Source: Sparassis latifolia
Lineage: Eukaryota; Basidiomycota; Agaricomycetes; Polyporales; Sparassidaceae
Length of the DNA stretch: 64,000 nucleotides
NCBI GenBank assembly: GCA_018466975.1
Contig: CM031558.1
Coordinates: 1,736,001 to 1,800,000 of the forward strand
Reading direction: 5' to 3'
This document shows positions 45,979 to 57,216 of this stretch, piece by piece. The position numbers and the translations under genes were made by a program. Under the pieces are notes generated by a model. It had not been told where the DNA came from. It saw only the letters and a program-made list of their open reading frames with translations, and did no database searches. How positions within the stretch are numbered: position 1 is the first letter of the stretch; each line of letters starts with the position of its first letter.

Positions 45979-46128
45979 CTGTACTGATACGACCTTAAGT
46001 TTATGCACGTGACTTTTTCCATTTTTCAAAAAATCTCAAAAATTCAGACAAATCGAGAAACAATTATTCTTGGGGTCAGCGAAAATTGGAGGTGATGCGT
46101 GACTGAACTTAAGGTCGTATCAGTACAG
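45979..46128. mobile_element. 150-bp MITE, TA target duplication, 23-bp perfect terminal repeats
   Basis: Begins CTGTACTGATACGACCTTAA and ends with its exact complement, with TA on each side (45977-45978 and 46129-46130). Size and TA duplication fit a Tc1/mariner-type miniature element. Confidence 0.85.
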
Positions 46129-46936
46129 TATACCTATCTGTATGTCCTTTGTTCTGCTACTTTTTCTGTGGTGCCTGCATTATCTGATGGTCTGTACCAG
46201 TACCTCAATTTTGTCACATCAAGAGCATGTCCTGTTATGCAAATGAAAGAAGCATGGTGTTCATTTGTTAACAGTATTAGACCAAGTTGTAAATCAGATA
46301 TAACTACTATGACTTCGAACACACACAGAATTACAACAATTTCGATAGGGTGAATATTCGGTGAGTGAGCTGCAAGTATTTATTTTTATCTCTCATTGAC
46401 TGATCTTGCTCAATGATTGTACTGTAGATCACTCACAGTTTGGGCCAGTAGGTGAGCATTGCTTTCTCTGCATGGCAGTATTTGATGTCACCACTGAGAA
46501 TCTCACCACCACTTTGTGGCAAACTGCCTTAGGCACCTCCTTACCAACTGCCTGCTGCCACTCATCTGTCACACTGTTGCCCACCCGTAATGAGTTTTCC
46601 ATGCTGCACGTGGTTTACATCACCATGGCTGTGATGTCATTCATGTGGCAACACATGATGAATTCATGTGCAGTTCAGACATTAACTTAAGGGAGCTGGG
46701 AACAATTGGGCTGCAGTATGTGTGTGCAGTAAACTTGCAACTGTTTGCTGGAGAACACACCAATATATTATTTTGCATATAACAATATTTTCACAAGCTG
46801 ATAAGTGCAAACTGGGAAGAAAAGCACCATTTGTAAGCATGTGACCTGGCGAGCATTTGGGCCTAAGGCTCATCGCAAATGAGCCCCAGGTTAATCCAAG
46901 GGCCTGATAAACTAAGGTTCACCTCTCCCTTTTCCA

Positions 46937-47161
46937 CATCAGCAAAACCCAACTTTTTCTTACAGAGCTATTTTGACTTTTCGGTCTTACAACCCTTATT
47001 TAAGGTAATAAGTCTTCAAATAAGTGTCAATAAGTCTGATTTCAGACACTCATATAATATGCATTAGACTCCTTTTTGACCTTATACCCTTAAATAAGGA
47101 TTGTAAGTCCATTTAAGTCATTTAAGTGCCCTTTTAAGTAAAAGTTGGGTTTTGCTGATGC
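46937..47161. mobile_element. About 225-bp inverted-repeat element
   Basis: CATCAGCAAAACCCAACTTT at 46937 is mirrored by AAAGTTGGGTTTTGCTGATG ending at 47161. The interior has AATAAGT and ATTTAAGT short repeats. No clear target duplication. Confidence 0.75.
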
Positions 47162-47794
47162 ACCCCAGACCTTTTTCTATCCACCCAGAGTTCAACTGTT
47201 CAAGGTTCGACTGTGTTGAATAGGGTGACCTGCCTGTGTACCCTAAGATATACCCACTTTGTCTACTATCACGTGACCTTTTTGTGATACTTGGCGGAAG
47301 AAACAGTGAATAGCTAAAATCTCCACATATACTAGGACAAGCATTGAAAATCTGCTTCTGTAACTTTGTAGAATATGATTTTTGGGAATTAGTCACAAAA
47401 ACAGATAATTTTATTTTGAGGGAGGGATGGAGGATTTAGGCTGTTAATGCTTCAAATTCATGCATTTCCCCGCCAATCTTGCGCCACCGTGACAGACTTT
47501 GGCTGAGGCACCTGACGTGTCACGCTGTGACGATAGTAGACGAAGTGGGTCACCTACTTATCTTACCAACGCGAGTGGAAGCAAGCAATTATTAATGACG
47601 GGAGAAGGGCAGCGAAATAAATAAATATTGCGACGACAAAAGTCCGGATGAGAGTGCTACATGTAGGTACAGATGAGTTCTAACGGTACATGAATATACA
47701 ACGTAAATACAAAGTCAGTTTACTACAGCATAAGCTAGTAGTACACTGGCAGTCCGTATATAATATTAACAGGCTGTTTTGACTCGGAGCACAC
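47162..47794. other. Intergenic, downstream of ankyrin gene
   Basis: No supported coding sequence. This is where the AT-rich island passes into normal host composition. Confidence 0.4.
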
Positions 47795-50700
47795 TCATAG
47801 CAGGTATGAGGTCCTTCTCTTCAGGTCCTGGAGAGTGCTCTGAACAATGCGAAGCCAGACAACCACCTTGTCGATCTCCTCGAAAGCGCCGTCTGTCCGT
47901 GCTACAATTTTTCTTCCCAAGAGTCTTCGTAGAGCATGAGTGTCGTCCTCATCAGTATCAATCAAGGTAGCAGACAGCGAAGTTACAGAGGAACTGGCAG
48001 ATGATGATGGCGTAGATTGTACCTGGTCGTCGTTGGAAACAGTGGGCGTCGTGGTGCATGGAAACTCGATGGACTGCAAGTGTGAACCAGGTAAGCTCGA
48101 GCCGATATCCTGAGGGCAGTTCCGAAGCTGTGTAAGACGAGAATATTCCAGAGAAGCTTCGCGATTCTGCAGAGATATCTCGTCAGAAGAAAGACGGGGC
48201 ATGAATGAATGTAACATGCCATGATGGCGGCATTTAAATTCCTTTCAGCCTGAGCAAGAGAACGATACGCGAGGGAAATAAAATGATCAGCCTGGAAGCA
48301 AGTAGGATTAGCGAAGGTCTAGAAACTGGACAGAATCGTTCTTACATTGTCCATGCAGCCCTCTATCTGCGACAGATCCTTGCTGGCAGTATTCAAGCAT
48401 GTGCGGCACATAGGGACGACGGTTTCACGACTTATGCCAGCAGCGTGAGATCCCTGAGCAGACGGCTGAGCCAGATCAATGGAAGAGACACTACTGTTGC
48501 TGCGTGATAGCTGTACAGCGGATTTGTCATGCCCTATATTGACTGAAGGCCTTAAAGCGCGATCGTTGCCTCCGTACGATACGTCGGCTTTAATCTTCTT
48601 CCGCAACCATGCCTTGATCTTGGCAGCACCGCTCTTTGTAGAATCATTCCGATCCGAGTGCAACACTGTCAATGACGTCTGGTCTGCGACGGGGCTCGCT
48701 CTGACGTCGCTCTTGCTCTTCATCCCGGGTAAGTCCCTCACCCATGGAGGGACCAACTTCAGGAAACCTTTATCCTCACCATCCACAAACGGAGAGTCAT
48801 CCGCAATGGCTGAGGGGGTGTCGTCAGAGCTGAACACCACAATCGCAGGGAATGGTGATGCTGTCCACTCGTCTGGCGGAGAGATTGCGTCCACGTGCTC
48901 TGCTTTGAGGTCCGACATCGAGCGAGACTTCCTAGCGAGCTGCACATTATCCTTGGATACAGCAGTAGCCTCCGAATCACCTGAGTCTGTAGTGCGTCGC
49001 CTAGCACGCTCGCCGAGTTCCATTTCGGAGCCAGCGACTAAAGACTCGCCGAGAACGCCCTCCAGGTTCCTTGTCACATCCTCAAGTAGACCGTCGACCT
49101 GCTTGAATATCCCGCGGGCATCCCGCAGCTCGTCCGCCGCATCATGGATGCGGGAACGCAGATGAGCCAGGAGATCATCGCTCATTTCCGACGTTTGTAG
49201 CAAGAGCTGGCGACATGCACCAACGTCGAGCGTGCTCGCATCCGCCAGCTGCAGGGATACGGATTGTAGATTGTTGAAGATACCCTGCGACTGAGACGAC
49301 ACAGAGGAATTCGGCTGTGGGAGATCGTGCATCTGGTTCCTTTCTGAAGATGAATGTGAACGCAAGGTCGCGGAGATGCTCGCCAGGGATGATACAGATC
49401 TGAGAGATGGAACGCTAAGGGGCCGAATGGTGCAGGCAGACGCTGACGAGGCACAGCGCAGATGCTCTGCGTCCATGCCAAAGACAGCTCGGAATTCTGG
49501 CTTCGCGACATCTACAGCTGTCAAGCTGCTACATATTAGCCGCGATGATTGGCTAGATCGTAGTACGAGGACACATACCCTCTCGAATTGCGAAGCTCAC
49601 GAACACGCCCGTTGGGGTCACAAGAAAGTAAAGCTATCAAAACGTCGATACTTTGCCCACGCTCCGAAGCCACATGTAAGCAAGTGTCATTGTTATGATC
49701 TCTAGCGGAAAGAGGAGCACCAAGGTCGCGGACTAGATGACGAATGAACGACCGTAGTGTAGAACCTTGTGTATCACTTTGGGCCGGTGTGGCCTTGTGA
49801 GCCAGACAGTGAAGAGGTGTTCCATGTCCAGAAGCAGTGTATAGACTGAGATCAGCACCGGCTCGATACAGTGCATCGAGCACGCCAACAGATGGAAGTT
49901 CCGCAGCCACGCAGTGATGTATCAAGCTCCAGCCTCCTGCGTCAGGAAGGTTTATCAGTGGCAGACGCCAGGCCTGACTTCCCGTGGAAGAAGGGTGGGT
50001 GGGAAATAGTAGTGGGTAAAGAGCAGATAGATCAGCAGACAGCACCGTGCAAAGTAAGGCGTCAGACAGCCCGACATTTGATCGGGGAGAGTGAGGAGAA
50101 GAGAAAACGCTGTCGAACAATCTCGCGGTGTTGCACGCCAGAAGATGGCTGTAGAACGGCTCAGGAAGAACGGCGAGGTTACGCTTGTTGCGTGACTGGA
50201 CCAGATGTGAGCAGAGAATCTTTTTAAAGGTAATACTCGGAACGGTGAACCGACCGTGTTCTCTCGCGCTCTGTGTCTCCGAAGCGCGACTTCACAGAGC
50301 CCGATAATTTCAGAATGAGGAAGGGCGTATTGAATTGATGATCGGTGGTTCATGTCTCTTAGATCGGGCCTTGCGTCATGCATAAGCTGTGATATGCTAA
50401 TCAGCTGGAGACGAAATCTAACTGGACGCATCACTTACCAGGTGGCAAACCACCTCACGCCTGCCATCTCGTGCGGCATCTAGCCAATCGAGATATTAGT
50501 ACATACATGCCATTCGCGGGGTTATTTAACATACACATCAGAGGTGTTGCCGCATGTGCATCTACGCCATCCACCGCCACCATGCCATTGCTACCTTCTA
50601 CCAGAAGATGTACAATATCGGGAACGTTCAACCACGCAGCAAGACCTAGCGGTGTCACTCCACGCACTGGCACGTTCAGCGCGTACAGAGAGATGTCATG

Positions 50701-51018
50701 ATGATTGAGGAGCAATTTCAGTATCCGGAGGCGTGTTTGCAGCATGTACGACGCGTCCGAGACGTCAGCATCCTCCCAGCTGTTAGAGATCAGCAAACCA
50801 TAATTGAGAAGTGCTACGACGTACAAAACTCACCTCTCTCCTCCAATCGTGCAGGAAATCAGAGTCCGACCAGTGGCATCCGATGTGTTCACATCGGCAC
50901 CAGAATCGATGGCAAGTCTGACAGCCTTTTCGTCTGCCCTTGCTGCTGCCTCTACTAACGAAGAATGATCAAGTGTTGTGCACTCAGCATAGTACCGAGT
51001 GTGACCTGCAGTTGCCAT
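47795..51018 (-). CDS. Ankyrin-repeat protein with long Ser-rich C-terminal region, multi-exon
   Basis: The start MATAGHTRYYAECTTLDHSS is at 51018. Ankyrin units: SLVEAAARADEKAVRLAIDS-GADVN, then GVTPLGLAAWLNVPDIVHLL, then AATPLMCMLNNPANGMYVL. After a linker come GWSLIHHCVAAELPSVGVLD-ALYRAGADLS, GHGTPLHCLAHKA and NDTCLHVASERGQSIDVLIA. The C-terminal third is Ser-rich and partly coiled (LRSHSSSERNQMHDLPQPNS, LRSRIHDAADELRDARGIFK-QVDGLLEDVTRNLEG). It ends LQDLKRRTSYLL at 47795. The function is unknown, and the ankyrins imply protein binding. A shared phrase MDNVRTILSSF closes the penultimate exon. Exon borders are approximate, but frames are long and clean. Confidence 0.8.
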
Positions 51019-52090
51019 CCTCGCCGGGTAAAGTAATGGTAACAGAAAGCTCGTCCTGGAGTCTCAAGCCCCTGCGCAAAGAATTTAGAAAGAAATCTCG
51101 GGGTGCTGACCGTCCTTATAAAATTTTGCTGGAATGTTGGAAAGGAAGTACACGAGGCAAGAACCTGCCGGGCATCAGAGGTCCGCCTCCAAAACGAGGC
51201 TATAGTCCCACCTCGAGGCGGCGTTAAAGTGGCAGCTGTTGGGTCATCGAGAATGGTAAAAAAAGAGTAGAAAGCATTCCAGTTGTCGACAGCCTTGTGT
51301 CGAGCAATCGCACGGCTCCAGTAGAAGACTCGCGGTTTGATTTGCGTACGTCAGAGAGTGTTTTTTTTTTCTTACTGTAAAAATTCTCCGTCCCTTTAAA
51401 TTTGCACGCTGCGGCGCCCATAGTCGTAAACATTCAGCAAATAAGTGCCGCATGTGTCCGACGAACATTCGAGCTGAAATGCCCACGTCAACTTCTGGAA
51501 GTCCAAAACGTCCTCCGGTCAAACAGCTAAAAAGGTGCCATAGTTGCAAAGACATAGCTAAGGCCTAAGCACTATGTTAGTATGTAGGGATCCTCGCGTT
51601 GCAAGGCAGAACATGAGTACTACTTACATGAGTACTAATGACCTCAACTTCCGGCTACCCCGAGAAAGGAACAAGTACTGTATTATATTCACGATTTAGA
51701 ATACTCCCGGCTGCGTTTTGAAAGAGTTCCGGTGCACCAACAGCGTAGCCACCGCAAGGCTGAGAACCTCGCGCAATAACGACATTGCTAGTAATAAGTA
51801 CTGGAACTCGGAATACACCACTATACTCGTTCGTTTCGTAAATCGAGATAAAAAGAAGAGGACAGATGACGACGAGGAGGTGCTTGCTAATGTGATAAAA
51901 CAATATGTGTGCGTGGATATGATGAGGGATATGAGACACCATGTCGCGTACAATGATTATGCGCGACAAATTGGTATGAGAGGTCTGGAAGTAAGGGGGA
52001 GCGTTTCTTCAAAGATTCAAGTCCGTCCAACCAAACTTCCACGGGTGACGAAATCTCAGTGGTCAGATGCTACATCTGGTTGATACAAGG
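51019..52090. other. Intergenic between ankyrin gene start and MEX67 end
   Basis: Open frames at 51244-51555 (minus) and 51655-52083 (both strands) overlap each other and have no splice or family support. No RNA gene recognised. Confidence 0.4.
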
Positions 52091-54218
52091 TCATAGGAAA
52101 GCATCTCGCGTGAGAGTGCCCTATACGCGACGATAAATGTCGACACGTTATCGTGATAGTGCGTGTACGTACCTTGACTTGCTCAAAATTCGCTACGGCG
52201 CGAGGAATGTCCCATCCATTCCCCTCGAGACAATCGACTGCAAATCGAACATTCAAACCTGTCTGCTGACAGATCTGTGTTACAAGTGATCTCTGCGGCT
52301 CCGGCTAAGTAAACAACAATTCATCAGCAAAGCCGAACCGAGAAATTAAGGATCACACGCACGATCTGTTGTAGCTGAGCCTGCGCTTCAGGTATCAGTC
52401 CAGGGAGAGGATCGCCCGCTTGTACCCGCATCGGCCCTGGCCGCCAGGCCTCTGGGCTCGAATATGCGCGCACGTTGAGTTGGTCGGAAAGGATAACGAC
52501 ATCCCAACCATTCTGCTTCGCTCTATTGGACAGACAATGAGAGTTATACTAGACATCAAACGCAGAAACTGTACCTTGAACCTTCCGGTGCAGGAGCCAG
52601 TATGAATGAGCGGTCAAACGAACGGACACCTGCCGCAGGTTCTGCCCGGCGACGTTACTCAAGTTGCCCGTAAACCTATGTATGCAGTGCCTACCTTCCA
52701 CAAATTGTCCGTGTAGACTCACAAACAGATGGATCGAATCGCCGTGAGGAACGGGCCATGCATCGATGCAGAACTTGTCCGGTGCACCGACAAGGTCGTG
52801 CTTTGTAGTGGGAAGGTCCGCTATGGTCTTAATAATTTCTTCGTTGCCCACATGGAGCGTCTTCGTCATCTTATCAACGCTGCCCCAAATCCGTGAAAGA
52901 TTCCGCGAGCCACCGCGCCCGCCAATAAGCCACCCGGGCCACTCCAGTTTTCGCTGGTTTGGCATCGAGTGATGGAGACCCTCTATCCGCGCACGCGGTG
53001 GAATCCCTGTATTCGCGGAAAAGGAGAATGTCGCTTCCGGATGATAAACGTCGAGTAAACCCGCGCGTTGGCGGTCGAACAGAGGAAAGTAGCGCATGAG
53101 AAAATTGCTGACGAGCGCGCTGTCGACTCCTGTGATGAATGACGGGACCATCTCGCACGGGAACGTCGTCGCCGTTATGTGTGGCACTGACGCTGCCGCC
53201 GACGTCGATGCGTGGGGCACATCGAATGCGATCTTCGTCACTGCTTCCTGATCGAGTACTTCTAGCGAAGGGAACCGCCGCGCCACCTCGCTGCACAAGC
53301 GTCAGCAATACGTGCAATACGCACCGCAACGACCCACCTTCTGTAGCGATCGCCCCTATTGTTCTGGTACTCCAGCTCTCGCACCGGGTTCCCCAGCAGT
53401 ATCAGCTCTCGCAGGTTCTCCAACTTTCCCTTCCGCCCCGAAATATAGTCCAGGTCCTTCCACGAGGTCAATTCATTGCCCTGCAGCGACAAATTCGCGA
53501 GCTTCGGCAAATAGTGGGAGAGAGAAGAGATCGCATATCCCGTCTTCAGTTCATTGTACGCGAGCGAGATCGTCTCCACCTGCACGGGCGACGTTAGCGG
53601 ATTCTACGGACGACGGCCGACAAACACACGCACATCTGGGAAGAGACGTGCGGCAAGTTTGAACACCACCGCGGTCACCTTGTACGAAGTCGTCGTCGAA
53701 TTTGCCGACCACAGACGGTGGTATCTGATCAATTCGTCTTCCCCAATTCGCTGTTCCGACGTCAATGTACGCCACCCGGAAACTCCTCAGCTACTCACTT
53801 CTAGATTCAGAAATTTCGCCTCTGCGTTCCATCGTAGTTTGACGAACTCTTCCCACAGCTCTATCGTCTTGGAGCCCTTGCCGTCGGGTGTGCTCATCGC
53901 GTTCCTGCGCAGACGGCCCAGCGTTCCCTTCGCCGCACCGCGAATCGCTATCGAATCCCCTGCGGCTATTCGAGCAGCAAGCATAGCAGCCCGTGCGTTC
54001 ATTGAGGTGCTCGCCTGGTCCTTGCCAATCACGGCGTCGATTGCGCGAGGACGGTGAGGAGTGCGTTTGGCGTGGGAAGACTTTGTTACTCCCTTTCGAC
54101 CGCCCGGTTTGTCGGAAACATCGCGCATTCGTGCGTCGCGATCCATGAGGCCTGCGCTGCGGAGGGCGTTGGCGGCTATGGCGCTTGAGCCCTGTGTCTG
54201 TGTTGGGCTTGAAAACAT
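52091..54218 (-). CDS. MEX67: mRNA export receptor MEX67 (NXF1-like), multi-exon
   Basis: Exports mRNPs through nuclear pores, usually as a dimer with Mtr2/p15. The chosen start [20 protein letters not shown] is at 54218; an in-frame ATG at 54365 would add 49 residues. The order is as expected: an RRM-like N-terminal part ([20 protein letters not shown]), an LRR segment ([51 protein letters not shown]), and the NTF2-like domain ([71 protein letters not shown]). The TAP-C/UBA tail ([20 protein letters not shown]) is joined over a GTACGT intron to [10 protein letters not shown], stop at 52091. It reads cleanly and shares a divergent promoter with the next gene. Confidence 0.93.
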
Positions 54219-54679
54219 GGATGGGGTGTGAATATATGAGCTGGAGTGGCGCAGGTCAGGATAGAAAGGATACGGCAGATGATGATCGTCTGAGAGAGAA
54301 GAAGGATGCGTCGCCGACCAGTGCGATGGTGGCCACAGAGGAAGTGGCGGCGTTGAGTCGGGCAAGAATTATGGAGCCGCGGCCAAATGGTCACATATGT
54401 CACATGCATGTCACATAAGCGTGACACTTCAGAGTGCCTCAAAATCTCCTCGAACACTCAAATATTGATGTATTTTATCTAGAAATTGAGCCCAACTGTT
54501 GCGTAAGGCCCCAAGACGTTCCACAGCCAGAGTTAGATGCTGGTGGGGGAATGTGAGAGTCGTTTGTCCTGGGCAAAAAGGAGTGTGACCCAGGCGAAGA
54601 TTTGTTCCCACGAGAATTGTTGTCCTTCGACAACCACGACCTCAGATATTCTCCATCGTTGTATCTCCTCAAAAAAGAG
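54219..54679. other. Divergent promoter region MEX67 / AT-hook gene
   Basis: The only notable word cluster is GTCACATATGTCACATGCATGTCACATAAG at 54390-54418, read as three GTCACAT(G/A) repeats. No gene. Confidence 0.4.
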
Positions 54680-56723
54680 ATGGACCAGTATTATCAGCCT
54701 CTCTCGCACGCTCTTAATCCCCCTCTCGTCCAGTCTGGTCGGTCGCCGCAACATCAATATCCGGCTAACCCTTATTCCTCAGCACCAAACGGCTCCACTC
54801 ATCGCGAGGAAGAGGAGGAGGAGGAAGAGGATGACGAGGACATCGTCGAGGAGGAACTCGACCACAATGAGCAGCGTTCACCCAGCCATCAGTCCTCACC
54901 ACGTACATCCGCTGCGCAGCCCAATACAGGTACTACAGGGTGTGTACTTTTTGTCACCCCTACGCTCCAGCTAACCACCAACCGCAAGTCCGGCTGCTAA
55001 CACCGCGAACCCCAAACATGCCACACAGGATCAACACCAACAACAGTCTGGTGACGCTGATGGCTCCGAGAAGCGCAAACCAGGCCGGCCAAGGGGGTCA
55101 AGAAATCGTAAACCGCGCGCTCCTCCGGGTACATCCACAAAAGCCCCTGCCAACACCCATCACCCTGGCTTCTACCATTACCCTCCAGTACCAGGAGGTA
55201 CTATCCCACAGAATCAGCAATTTTACGAATTTCAATGGCGAGCATTGAACCTTTGCTCGGAATTCTACAACGCGGCGGAGGAACTTGTTGTTAGTATTTT
55301 GTTCCCCTGTCTTTTGCATCGGATGCAAGTTATGACCGGCCTGTTTACGCAGAAAGCTGCATCGCCCTTAGTTATAGCCCAGTGTTATCAGATGGGTCCT
55401 ACAGCAAAGGTTGATCCATTGGCTATGATTTCTGAGGCCAAACGCGTCTGTGACAGCCTCGTAAGCGATGTTCGATTTTCCTTACCTTCGTTGTGATGAA
55501 TGTGTCTTCAGCTTGCGAACCCAAGTCAGCTTGTGGGAAATCCTCCCCCGCCTGTCTATTCTTCCATGTCGCCGTACCCTCAGATCTCACCATCTGCTCC
55601 AGGGCCGGCCTCCACTGCCAGTGGCTCTTCTAACGCTAACCCTGTGATCACGAATCCCCAATCCTTTGTGATGTCTTTAGGCACATCTGCGATGCCTCCA
55701 CCTTCTCACCCGCCTCCACACTCACAACCATTCTACCCACCTCCTTTGTATGGCCCTTCCGGGCCACGGTATCCAACCGCTCCTTACTACTCATATCAGC
55801 CGCAACCTCCTTCATATGCATACTCTACACCGCCACAGGCTGCTCCAACAGCTGCTGCCCCGGCTCCGCCCACGGCTGCGAGCACGGGAACTATCTCGAC
55901 CTTTAATGCGGCCACGGGTTCAGCTGCGCCTGGTGGACAGCAGGGTACATGGTCGGAGGAAGAGACGGATCGGTTAAAGAAACTCGCCGAGCAGAGTAGG
56001 GAAATGGGGGGTCCACAGAACAAGGGTGAGATTGAGTGGGACTGGGTTGTACAGCAGTGGGGAAACAGTAGGACAAGGTGAGTTTACAGCTTGTCGTGAG
56101 TATTGCGCTTTTCCGGACACTAACGATCACGCAGACATCAGATACTTCTAAAGGCGACATCCATGGGCCTCAAGGAAAGCACCACTCGCGGAACAAAGCG
56201 GCGCCGCGACACCGAGTCCGTCGCTCGCGAAAGTGACTCGACTTCTCATCCTACTGTGAACCAAGCTCCGGCGACCTCTGCACCTGCACCTGCACCAGCA
56301 CCAGCACCTGTTGCGGTGTCTCCAACGCAGAGTCCGGCAACTCCTGCGTCTGCTAACCCGCCAGCTGCATCGACCATGTCCATGAATCCTCCATCCGCGC
56401 CAGCCGCACGACCGGCTCCTTCTACGCCTACTACCATCGCCCCCGTGCGCACTACGACTGCGACAAACACCTCGACCATGCCCTGGCCGATGCCTACTGT
56501 TGCCGCCAACACCCCATCTCCCGTACTCGCCAACGCACAGACGGAATCACAAAGGAGTAGTGCCTATTACAGACCTCGTCCTACACAGACAACGTCATAT
56601 GGTGCCGCCGCTGCCGCCGCCAACTCACCCGGCTCTCGGCCAACATCTTCTCAAGGGACTGGTGGGACCACCCACCAATACATGTTTCGTCCGAATGGAG
56701 CTGCCGGCGGGGACAGGAGATAG
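54680..56723 (+). CDS. AT-hook plus Myb/SANT-like DNA-binding protein, five exons
   Basis: Probable chromatin or transcription factor; the exact role is unknown. The start MDQYYQPLSHALNPPLVQ at 54680 is followed by a Glu-rich patch. A GTGTGT-donor intron joins PNTGTTG to PAANTANPKH. An AT-hook cluster at about 55090-55130 reads EKRKPGRPRGSRNRKPRAPP. Next come YEFQWRALNLCSEFYNAAEE and, after two introns, CYQMGPTAKVDPLAMISEAK. A Pro/Ser/Tyr-rich linker (PYYSYQPQPPSYAYS) leads to a Myb-like domain at 55950-56150: TWSEEETDRLKKLAEQSREM, IEWDWVVQQWGNSRTR, then over an intron HQILLKATSMGLKES. The tail is Ala/Pro/Thr-rich and stops at 56723. All junctions keep frame. It is adjacent to a second Myb/SANT-like gene on the same strand. 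Confidence 0.85.
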
Positions 56724-57216
56724 GGTTGTTTCCGGTTGCTTCCTGCATCGATTCGAATTCCAAGTGCTCCCACGAAGTGATCTCTTTTCCATCGTGCCGT
56801 ATTATTTTCCACTTTACTTCCCCTAAGGATGACCAAAGTGTGGTCTCGAGTGTTCCCGCTGGTCCCCTTGGATTGAATTTTCTATCTGGCGCGAAAAAAG
56901 TATATACTTTCTTTCCCGTTTGGCCTGAAATACTTCCCCCTTCTCTTCGCGTGTGTAGGTCTGCTGCGGGTGAGGCTGTGGTTTTTTGTGTTTTTTTATT
57001 CACCCTTCGCCTTCTTTGTTCATACGTGATTTTCCGCTGTATTACGATGTAGCCCGTGAATATCTTGAATGCTATAATTGTGACGGTGTTTGTACAACGA
57101 GGTCTGTGTAATGCGGCTGGTTCGAGAGATCTAGAGTTGCCCATCTCCGCCTGAACCAAACAGATCGAAGACAGAACTCGCTCGATTCCACGTCCACCCG
57201 GGCGAGTTGAACCAGT
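56724..57216. other. Intergenic / 3'-UTR
   Basis: T-rich stretches at 56900-57010 fit a 3' untranslated region. No gene seen. Confidence 0.4.

Noticed and set aside
51244..51555. 103-codon minus-strand frame beginning MSLQLWHLFSCLTGGRF
   Set aside because: No family resemblance, no splice partners, overlaps other equally weak frames.
51655..52083. Overlapping frames on both strands next to MEX67
   Set aside because: The two strands are mutually exclusive, the plus frame lacks an ATG, and the MEX67 terminus is explained without them.
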